Assembly (NCBI RefSeq): GCF_002368335.1
Contig: NZ_AP018288.1
Span: 6,828,436-6,892,435 of the forward strand
Length of the DNA: 64,000 bases
Source of the DNA: Nostoc sp. NIES-4103
Lineage (GTDB): Bacteria > Cyanobacteriota > Cyanobacteriia > Cyanobacteriales > Nostocaceae
Direction of reading: 5' to 3'
Shown: in pieces, positions 1-7,211 of the stretch
How the letters are laid out: each line of letters opens with the position of its first letter
Numbering within the stretch: the first letter of the stretch is position 1
Position numbers and translations under genes: made by a program
Notes under the pieces: model-generated
The model's database searches: none
Told to the model about the DNA's origin: nothing
Seen by the model: only the letters and a program-made list of their open reading frames with translations

Positions 1-65
1 GGATTGGGGATTGGGGACTGGGGACTGGGGACTGGGGATTGGGGATTGGGGATTGGGGATTGGGA
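1..65. repeat. STRR array (GGGGATT/GGGGACT heptamers)
   Basis: Tandem seven-base units of the type GGGGATT and GGGGACT run from the left edge to about position 65. Their complement family (CCCCAGT) recurs at about 3137-3192, 29162-29229 and 33643-33677. This is a short tandemly repeated repetitive (STRR) sequence typical of filamentous cyanobacteria. It is followed by a pyrimidine-rich stretch to 120, downstream of the first gene's stop. No coding potential is seen. Confidence 0.85.
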
Positions 66-120
66 AACTTTTTTCCTTACCCCCCTATCTTCCTCATTCT
101 CCTCATCTCCCTCTTCTGGA

Positions 121-1818
121 CTAATTGAACTTATCCAACTCCGCTAAGATGGTCGGGAAAATGTCTCTTGATGCGTTTTTGCCCATGAAACAATCCATGT
201 GTGCATAATCAGGGATAACATGACGTACATAGAAATCGCTACCATTTTTTTCGCACAATAACTTGTAAGTAATTGCCGAACCCTCTGGGAGGAAAAAGGC
301 GTTATCTGCACCATGGATGAAGGCAATGGGAATGGCTAAGCGTTCTAGATGGGGTAAGTAAACATCTTTACCATCTTTGTTGACAATGTGACCTTTGCGT
401 AGAATTAAAGATATATGTCTGAAAAAGGTCATATTAGCCGGGCCAAATATCTCATGAATAGCATCATGAGTTGCTTCATTTAGTTGGGCAATTTTGTAAA
501 CTTCTCCATACATGAAGAGAATACGGCGGTCAACTGGATTGTTGTAGGGTTCTTTAGTGGGATAAAACCTTAAAACCGCGTCGTAAAGTTTATCTTGCCA
601 ATCGGCATGGGTATCAAAGTCTGGGTCAAGAGTGTCTACACCCAATACTGTCAAAAATGAAGCTAGGTGCAAACCAGCTCTGATTTCGTTGAGGGTTGCG
701 GCTTTAGGATGAGTAGTTAATTGAGAAGAAACGGCGGAACGCACTCCTTGAAGTCCTGCTAGCATGGCCATCAAAAAGGACATGGAACCAACGCAGTGTC
801 CAACGACTTGAACTGTTTCTGCCTCGGTAATAGTACGTACTTGCTCAACTGCTGCTGGCCAATCGTAAAGGGCAATTTCATCGGTTGAAAACTGAGTAGT
901 AGCAGATGGCAAATCTGCACTGGCTCGATAATCGAATAGCCAGACATCATAGCCGTGAGCATACAAGAATTCTGGCAGGTTTGTTTCTACAGTATCGATG
1001 GAAAATGCCAAGGTAGAAGTACCGAAGCCTGGTGCTAGCATGACTGGGCCTTTTGTCCCGCCTTGATATCGAATCAGTCGCAGTTGCACCCCGTCAGTAG
1101 TTTTAAAGAAATACACTTCCGGTGCTGACATCCTCAAAGGACGCTTTTGCCTTGGTGGTGCATCTGGGTTAAATACTTTAGAAGGGGCAAATATGCCACC
1201 GTAAACATTAAACAAGACTCCAGCAAAGAAGCTGCCAAAACGGGCGGTTTCTTCTATTTTTTGTTGTAAATTACTTGTATTTGTGACTTCCAAAGTAGAC
1301 AGCTGATGTAGGAAATCTGTTGGCAGAATTTTGATGATTCCTTGTCCCAAAACTGGACTGTTGGGACTATCGCCGTCATGGACGCTGATATATAAGGTGG
1401 TCGTGTCTGCCCAGATGTCAAAACCTGGGTCGTTATGTACAAGTTTAAAGCCTTCAAAATAGTAAACTTTACCATCGTCGGCAGCCATTTTCATGCGATA
1501 GACCATGCGCCGGGTATTTACGCTGTCTGGGTCAACGATGAATAAATTAAATTTACCATCACTAACTGTTAAAGGTTTAGGCGATAATATTGGTGCAATG
1601 ACACTGCCAACTAATGTTGCTTTGTGACTTTCATCTGTGAGCATTTTGTCCAAATCGTCGGAACTCACCGTGAGGGTGAATTCAAATTGGGAATTATCTT
1701 GTTTACCCTGCTGTGCTGCTAGTTGATAATCGTTTTTAACTTTTGTAGAAAAGTAGCCGCGCATGGTTTCAGTAAACTGAATCCCGATTTTTTTTGGTGC
1801 GGTTGTGGTTGTTACCAT
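121..1818 (-). CDS. Alpha/beta hydrolase with cysteine nucleophile and an N-terminal domain shared with the GMC oxidoreductase
   Basis: A protein of 565 residues. The ATG at 1816-1818 is preferred because AGAGG lies about eight bases upstream; an in-frame start at 1863 would add 15 residues without homology to the shared domain. Residues ~5-195 form a domain beginning GIQFTETMRGYFST that is closely similar to the C-terminus of the GMC oxidoreductase upstream (3193-5514). Residues ~235-565 are an alpha/beta hydrolase. The nucleophile elbow reads GHCVGS, so Cys342 replaces the usual serine, as in PHA synthases; Asp505 (HGADN) and His540 (YAHMD) complete a plausible triad. No signal peptide is seen. 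It is the last gene of a minus-strand cassette. Lipid, sterol or terpenoid ester chemistry is an inference; the substrate is unknown. Confidence 0.85.
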   Translation of the reverse strand: MVTTTTAPKKIGIQFTETMRGYFSTKVKNDYQLAAQQGKQDNSQFEFTLTVSSDDLDKMLTDESHKATLVGSVIAPILSPKPLTVSDGKFNLFIVDPDSVNTRRMVYRMKMAADDGKVYYFEGFKLVHNDPGFDIWADTTTLYISVHDGDSPNSPVLGQGIIKILPTDFLHQLSTLEVTNTSNLQQKIEETARFGSFFAGVLFNVYGGIFAPSKVFNPDAPPRQKRPLRMSAPEVYFFKTTDGVQLRLIRYQGGTKGPVMLAPGFGTSTLAFSIDTVETNLPEFLYAHGYDVWLFDYRASADLPSATTQFSTDEIALYDWPAAVEQVRTITEAETVQVVGHCVGSMSFLMAMLAGLQGVRSAVSSQLTTHPKAATLNEIRAGLHLASFLTVLGVDTLDPDFDTHADWQDKLYDAVLRFYPTKEPYNNPVDRRILFMYGEVYKIAQLNEATHDAIHEIFGPANMTFFRHISLILRKGHIVNKDGKDVYLPHLERLAIPIAFIHGADNAFFLPEGSAITYKLLCEKNGSDFYVRHVIPDYAHMDCFMGKNASRDIFPTILAELDKFN

Positions 1819-1948
1819 GAAAGACCTCTTTATGTCAATTGTCAGTTGTAACTTTCTTTGCACTCCTTTGGGTTTGAAAGCTCAGATTTGACGTGACTGC
1901 AAAGACTCGGACTGGTTTACCAGGTTTTTGCGTCTTCTAGTTGCCTGT

Positions 1949-3013
1949 TCAGGCGACGCAGATGCCATACTTGGGTAGCAAGTCGTGGACGATATAAAAG
2001 TGATGTGATTGCAAAGCGTCGTGAAATAGTTTCCAATCACTAGTTAAAAAGTTAGAGTGATAGGAAAATATTTCGTTTTCGCGTTCAACTATGTCTTCGG
2101 TATTTAAGGCTAAGTGTTTCCATGAATTTTTGCCTTTGGGGATATAGGTGACATTGGCTTTACCAAAGCTGAATTTACCCTGAGCGATCGCATCTAACCA
2201 TTTTTGGTGACGCACAGTACCGCTATTACCAGTAATATTGCTCAACATCGTGGCTATTAAGGTTTTATCTGGCTCTGGTAGTCCCGGTACTATTGCATCG
2301 GGATTACCTGCTAAATAACGCTGCATGGCTTTGCACATCTGGTCAGCAGCTTCTAAAAAGTCTTTGGGATTGTTTCTGAGAATTTCCTCATCTCGTCCGT
2401 TAATATAACCCCAAGACAAAAATGGTTTGTCAGGATGGCTGAGAACAGCACCATGTCCTAGCGGTAAAGCTTCGCTGACGAAGTAATTCTGAAGTTTGTC
2501 TATGAGGTTATAGTCTGGATTGCCGTTTGCATCCAGCAGCTTTTTGGCTTCGTTGACTTGATGGTTGACTCCAGCAAAGCCTTGATGTGCCCAAGTATCC
2601 ACATATACATGCATTGTGATACCAAGGCGATGTAATCCGTAGGCGGTGTGACGCTGCTGAATACATTCTCGTACCATTTGCTGGGCGACATCGCTGTTGG
2701 GACGACAAATCAATTTGTTGATAAATTTCCCATCAGGGTCTTCACCTGCTTTTAGTCCGTCGTTTCCAGGTAGAAAATGAAACGGAATCCAAACGCGGTG
2801 ATTTGCTAGTTCCTGAAAGTTCCGGTAGTCCAGCATTTTATGGGCGGAACTAACGCGGCTAAACAACGCGCCGTTATCAAACCTGATTAATCCGTCGTTG
2901 ATCGCATCGTCTACATATTGGGCACAGTAGGCGATGGTACTAGCAGCTTGATGTTCAAACCCAGCCAACCGTGCTGCTACGTAAGTAACTCCGTGATGAA
3001 AGTCGATTTGCAT
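1949..3013 (-). CDS. DUF6765-like conserved protein, possibly of the zinc-dependent phospholipase C fold
   Basis: A 354-residue protein between the GMC oxidoreductase and the Cys-hydrolase, on the same strand. Its N-terminus (MQIDFHHGVTYVAARLAGF, then AYCAQYVDDAIND) and the motif HVYVDTWAHQGFAG near residue 155 fit the DUF6765 family as I remember it. The regularly spaced His and Asp residues in helical segments resemble metal ligands of helical zinc-dependent phospholipase C proteins; that link is an inference and was not tested by alignment. No signal peptide or membrane segment is visible. The spacer to the GMC gene (3014-3192) is filled with STRR units, while the spacer to the hydrolase is 130 bases. 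The family name is moderately supported and the function is unknown. Confidence 0.7.
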   Translation of the reverse strand: MQIDFHHGVTYVAARLAGFEHQAASTIAYCAQYVDDAINDGLIRFDNGALFSRVSSAHKMLDYRNFQELANHRVWIPFHFLPGNDGLKAGEDPDGKFINKLICRPNSDVAQQMVRECIQQRHTAYGLHRLGITMHVYVDTWAHQGFAGVNHQVNEAKKLLDANGNPDYNLIDKLQNYFVSEALPLGHGAVLSHPDKPFLSWGYINGRDEEILRNNPKDFLEAADQMCKAMQRYLAGNPDAIVPGLPEPDKTLIATMLSNITGNSGTVRHQKWLDAIAQGKFSFGKANVTYIPKGKNSWKHLALNTEDIVERENEIFSYHSNFLTSDWKLFHDALQSHHFYIVHDLLPKYGICVA

Positions 3014-3018
3014 ATTTA

Positions 3019-3192
3019 GTCATTTGTCATTTGTCATTTGTCATTTGTCATTTGTCATTTGTCAGTGGTCAGTGGTTAGTAGCAAATAACAACTAACAAC
3101 TAACAATTAACAACCAAAATTTTTACCAGTTCTAACCCAGTCCCCAGTCCCCAGTCCCCAGTCCCCAGTCCCCAGTCCCTAATCCCTAGTCC
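3019..3192. repeat. Two STRR arrays in the GMC/DUF6765 spacer
   Basis: Positions 3019-3064 hold repeats of TCATTTG, and 3137-3192 hold repeats of CCCCAGT, separated by AC-rich sequence. They lie inside the presumed three-gene transcription unit and reach the GMC stop codon. Confidence 0.85.
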
Positions 3193-5514
3193 CTAAAAGT
3201 AAACATCAGACAAACTACCGACAAAGAAGCGACTGAAGCGATCGATTGCTTCTAGGCGTTCTGCGGGACTGGCGGCATTTGTGACTTTAAGGGTAGTCAT
3301 TTGCTTGATGAAATCTGTAGGCTGAATTTTGAGAATGCCTTTACCTACAACAGCGCCGTCTTTACTTTCGCCAGTGTAAATGGTGATGTAAAGTGTGGTG
3401 GTGTCAGGCCATAAATCAAAGCCTTTTTCATCATGAATTTCTTTGAAGCCCTCAAAGTAGTATTTTTCACCTGCTTTGCTGGTCATGTGCATTTGATAGC
3501 GCATTTGTCTGCTTTTAGCTTGACCTTGTTCCACAACAAACAAATTAAACTCGCCATTGGTGACGGTTAAAGGTTCCTTTGCCAGACTTGGTGCTGTGAC
3601 GGTACCAACTATTTTGGCTGCATGTTCAGGTTCGTTAAGCAGCTGTTCCAAGTCATCGGCAACTATTGTCAAAGTAAATTGCAGAGGTGTGTTGTCTTTT
3701 TTACCTTGTTCTACTCCTCGTTTGTAGTCGTCTTGGACTTGAGTAGAAAAGTAGCCGCGCATGGTTTCGGTGAATTGAATTCCCACTTTGAGCGGTTCTG
3801 CCGGGGTTGTTGGCGGTACAGGGGGTAAATCGTAGTTAATTGTCCAACCGTGGTCTTTGGCAATGAGGGCACAGCAACGTTCAGCTACGGCGCAAATTGT
3901 TAGTAATGGATTTACGCCCAAGGTACGGGGCATTACTGAACCATCGGCAATATACAAATTTTCGTAAACTGCTGTACCTTGGTTGCTAGAAAAAACTTGT
4001 CCTTTGTGGTTGACAACACCGTGTTCAGCGTCTTCGGCGAGGATGCAGCCGCCTAGGGGATGGACAGTAACCAAATCATGACCAAATAAACCACTCCAAA
4101 TAGGGTTGGGTATTTGCGTACCACCTAAAGGACGTGTGGCTTCTTCTAAGCGGTCGTTGACGCGTTGGAAGATTGGTTGTTTGCCGACGTTTTCCCAACG
4201 AATGCGGAGACGGTCATCTTCTAAGTACATTTCTCCGGCTGCATCATCGTGGGTCATTACTAGATAGGTCTGAGTGTTGCGGACTGCGCCAGTGTAAGCA
4301 CCTTGAGTTAAACTTTGGGTTTCGCGGATTTTTTCTTTGATGCGATCGCCCCAACCTTCATCTGTATCTTTACCCAGTATTTTACCGGCAGTAGCAAAGG
4401 CTGACGGTAGGAAACGAGCCAAAGCACCAGGAATTGAGCCTTCTTCGATTACCATACCATTATCTAGCTGTGGTTGAGAGCGCATATCGATAATGCCGGT
4501 AATGCAAGGGCCCACTGGTTGCTGTGTGCCTGTACGATTGCCAAAGCCTATACCGTTAATTACTTGGTCGGTGTTGTAAGCAAAAGCCAGCACATCACCA
4601 TTACCAGTAAAGTTGTGTCCTAGCTTGTTAGACAAAGGCAAACCTGATTGTTGAGAACGCAGTAAAATTTCTGTAGAACCAAGAGTGCCAGCAGCTATAA
4701 CTACAATATCAGCACTGACAAACATTGTGGGGGCATCAAATATCTGCTGTCCAGAGTTGAGCAATTGAAAGTGAACTAACCACTTTTCTCCTTGGCGTTC
4801 AACTTTCCGTACAGATATTTGGGTATAAATTTCTGCACCGTGGTTTTTGGCATCAGGTAGATAATTCATCAAAACGGTATTTTTTGCCCCGTGGTTACAA
4901 CCTGATACACAATCGCCGCAGAAGTTACATTTCTTTTGTTCCACCCCTACATGATTCACTTTATCTTCAAATGTCACATTGATGGGTGGGCGATAAAATT
5001 TTTCATTTAAGTATTTAGAAGACTTTTCTAATGCCTGTAATTTTGGCAAAGTTGGTAAGTCTTGAGGATAAGGGTTGGGTTTGAGCATTTCTTCGGCACG
5101 CCGATACCCTTGGGCCACTAAAGTATTAACATCGTTACGCAATTCTTGAGGCCAGCGCGGATCTTCAAAAACACGAGGTTCGGCTTGTAATGACACATTG
5201 GCATTAACCAACGATGTACCGCCCAACCCGCAACCAAGGAAGACATTAATATCTTTATTCACACGAAAATCATACAAGCCCGTGCGTGAACCAATACGTT
5301 TATCAGGTAAGTCTACTTGGATTTCACCTACGGCGTTTACATCTGTATTTGGGTATTCACCTGGTTGAAATTCTTTGCCTCGTTCTAATACACAAACCTG
5401 CTGTCCAGCACGCGCTAGGCGCGAAGCCGCAATACCACCACCATAACCAGAACCAACAACTACAACCTGATAGTGACTTTTGATGTTTTCAATAGGGCTT
5501 GATAAACGAGTCAT
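3193..5514 (-). CDS. GMC-family oxidoreductase (cholesterol oxidase-like) with a C-terminal shared domain
   Basis: A 773-residue flavoprotein. Residues 17-30 hold the FAD-binding Rossmann motif (VVVVGSGYGGG). The catalytic end of the GMC fold is visible as HPLGGC (His485) and VNPLLT (Asn535). Residues 196-206 carry the cysteine set CNFCGDCVSGC (CxxCxxCxxxC), which looks like an Fe-S ligand motif and occurs in the long, cholesterol-oxidase-like branch of the family. After a proline-rich hinge (~562-573), residues ~575-773 form the domain also present at the N-terminus of the hydrolase at 121-1818. The pairing suggests oxidation of a hydroxylated lipid, sterol or terpenoid plus hydrolysis or acyl transfer, but the substrate is not evident. 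The gene begins ATG at 5512-5514 and is first in the cassette. Confidence 0.88.
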   Translation of the reverse strand: MTRLSSPIENIKSHYQVVVVGSGYGGGIAASRLARAGQQVCVLERGKEFQPGEYPNTDVNAVGEIQVDLPDKRIGSRTGLYDFRVNKDINVFLGCGLGGTSLVNANVSLQAEPRVFEDPRWPQELRNDVNTLVAQGYRRAEEMLKPNPYPQDLPTLPKLQALEKSSKYLNEKFYRPPINVTFEDKVNHVGVEQKKCNFCGDCVSGCNHGAKNTVLMNYLPDAKNHGAEIYTQISVRKVERQGEKWLVHFQLLNSGQQIFDAPTMFVSADIVVIAAGTLGSTEILLRSQQSGLPLSNKLGHNFTGNGDVLAFAYNTDQVINGIGFGNRTGTQQPVGPCITGIIDMRSQPQLDNGMVIEEGSIPGALARFLPSAFATAGKILGKDTDEGWGDRIKEKIRETQSLTQGAYTGAVRNTQTYLVMTHDDAAGEMYLEDDRLRIRWENVGKQPIFQRVNDRLEEATRPLGGTQIPNPIWSGLFGHDLVTVHPLGGCILAEDAEHGVVNHKGQVFSSNQGTAVYENLYIADGSVMPRTLGVNPLLTICAVAERCCALIAKDHGWTINYDLPPVPPTTPAEPLKVGIQFTETMRGYFSTQVQDDYKRGVEQGKKDNTPLQFTLTIVADDLEQLLNEPEHAAKIVGTVTAPSLAKEPLTVTNGEFNLFVVEQGQAKSRQMRYQMHMTSKAGEKYYFEGFKEIHDEKGFDLWPDTTTLYITIYTGESKDGAVVGKGILKIQPTDFIKQMTTLKVTNAASPAERLEAIDRFSRFFVGSLSDVYF

Positions 5515-6399
5515 ATAACAATCCTTTTAAATTCTGGAGGTAGAAACATACTCTTCATCTGCATTCCAGATGACAGCTAAACCTGAATGAAACAAAGTTT
5601 TTGATTACATCAAGTAAACTTTTCCAAGACTACTGTTTTTGTACTTCAACAGTGGTAGAAGCAATTCCGCAAGTCGTCATCAACTGCGTACATGAGAACA
5701 AATAAAAACTCTTAGTGTCTTAGTGTCTTTGTGGTTATTTAGTTTTTTCCACTAGGGCAATAAGCCGAAGGTAGCCATGTGCTGAGGTAGCCTTGGATAA
5801 TAATAGTTTTAGTTCGTCAAACGTGCAGTTAATAAGCCACTAGCCAAAAAATAAATTTCTTAGCAGAAAATTGGACAGTCACAAAATGATATTAAACAAA
5901 CTTAAACAAACGCCTTTTTAGAGTTATCGGAGTAGATGATATATTTTATGTAAATTTAATTGTAAATTTACATTTCTTTACTTTTTCTACTGAATTGAAC
6001 AAACTTTACAAGAGAGTTAGCAGCAATTGAGAAGACAAGTAAATTTTGATTTTACATATTGGAAATGTTATGTGCAATTTAAAACATCAGCGTAACACCA
6101 GATCGAGTTTTACGGGGTTGAAAATAGTAAATTTTTATTACTAATAATTCACACTTTTGGCTATTTTGAAGCTAATCTGCACTCAGATTGCAAATATCTG
6201 GTTAACGTGAGTTCGATGACCTCTCTCTCCCGACCTCCCTCGCCTTTTAGGAGTGGGGGAGGAACGAAAAAATAAGAGTTTTACTCCCCTCTCGTTGTAG
6301 GAGAGGGGCCGAGGGAGAGGTTAAAACAGCACTTGTCGAACTCAGATTAAAAAAAGTTTTATAATTGCTATATCTCCTAGAAAATATCTAGGTAAATTC
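5515..6399. other. Divergent intergenic region between the GMC and molybdoenzyme units
   Basis: About 885 bases without a convincing gene. It must hold the promoters of the leftward GMC cassette and the rightward molybdoenzyme operon. A dispersed low-complexity segment (CTTAGTGTCTTAGTGTCTTTG) starts near 5711. The AT-rich part at ~5940-6070 contains the palindrome GTAAATTTAC. A MITE-like element occupies 6201-6350 and ends 50 bases before the first xdh-type ATG. I saw no clear NtcA box (GTA-N8-TAC). Confidence 0.6.
6201..6350. repeat. MITE-like palindromic element, copy 1
   Basis: The left end GTTAACGTGAGTTCGA (6201-6216) is matched in inverted form by TCGAACTCAGATTAA (6336-6350). The interior has pyrimidine-rich and purine-rich arms (ACCTCTCTCTCCCGACC versus GGCCGAGGGAGAGGTT) that can pair. 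A second copy lies at 24205-24330; its right end, TCGAACTCACGTTAAC, is the exact complement of the left end here. There is no coding capacity, consistent with a non-autonomous mobile or folded-RNA element. Confidence 0.7.
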
Positions 6400-7191
6400 A
6401 TGGATTTGCCAAATATTGAAAATTATTTACGTCCTTATCAAGTTCAAGCGATCGCAAATTGGGGCGAAGGTTGGGCTTGGTTAGCTGGCGGGACTTGGCT
6501 ATTGTCCGAACCACAGCCGCATCTAAAGGTATTGGTTGACATGCAAAAATTAGGATGGTCTGAAATTGAGGTAAAAGCAGACCATTTAATAATTGGTGCA
6601 ACTTGTCCGTTAATTAAGTTATTGGAATATCCTTGGTTAGAGGAATGGACAGCAGTTGCAAGTTTTAAAAGTGCGATCGCTACGCTGGCAGCTTCGTTTA
6701 AAGTAATTAATATGGCCACAGTTGGAGGAAATATTTGTCTTGCCTTGTCGGTGGGAACTTTCGCACCGTTAATGGTGGCATTAGATGCAAGTTATGAAAT
6801 TTGGAATTTAAAAGGAGAATCTCGGTTGGTTGCGGCAAAAGATTTTCAAATCGGTTTCAAAGCGACAATTTTGCAACCAGGAGAAATCTTAAGACGCATT
6901 TTAATTCCGTTATCTCATTTAAAATGGCAAGTTAATTATCAACATTTTAGTTTAGCAACAACCGATTCAGCTTTGGCAATTGTGGTGCTTGCTAGGAATG
7001 ATCAACAAGTGCGTTGTGTAATTGGTGCAAGTGTTGCTGCACCTCGCCTACTGGAATGTGAAAATATAGAAACAGCACAGAGGCAATTAATTACATCTCT
7101 AGATAATGAAAACTTCATTGCCGATGCTAAAGCAAGTGCAGATTATCGCCGCGAGATAACAGCAATTTTAATCAAGCGATCGCTAGAATAA
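6400..7191 (+). CDS. FAD-binding subunit of a xanthine dehydrogenase-family molybdoenzyme
   Basis: A 263-residue protein of the CoxM/XdhB FAD-binding type. The segments AWLAGGTWLL (residues ~27-36) and NMATVGGNICLAL (~104-116) fit the two FAD contacts of this family (AGGT/S and TxGGN). The C-terminal part (from ~165) fits the CO-dehydrogenase flavoprotein C-terminal domain. It would pass electrons from the [2Fe-2S] clusters of the next gene product to NAD+ or another acceptor. It is first in a four-gene run and is separated from the next gene by 20 AT-rich bases. The family is well supported; purine versus another aromatic or heterocyclic substrate cannot be decided from this chain. Confidence 0.85.
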   Translation: MDLPNIENYLRPYQVQAIANWGEGWAWLAGGTWLLSEPQPHLKVLVDMQKLGWSEIEVKADHLIIGATCPLIKLLEYPWLEEWTAVASFKSAIATLAASFKVINMATVGGNICLALSVGTFAPLMVALDASYEIWNLKGESRLVAAKDFQIGFKATILQPGEILRRILIPLSHLKWQVNYQHFSLATTDSALAIVVLARNDQQVRCVIGASVAAPRLLECENIETAQRQLITSLDNENFIADAKASADYRREITAILIKRSLE

Positions 7192-7211
7192 TTAAAAATT
7201 AAAAATTAAAA

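Noticed and set aside
5515..6399. NtcA binding site upstream of the molybdoenzyme operon
   Set aside because: The only similar string, GTAAATTTAC, has four rather than eight bases between GTA and TAC.
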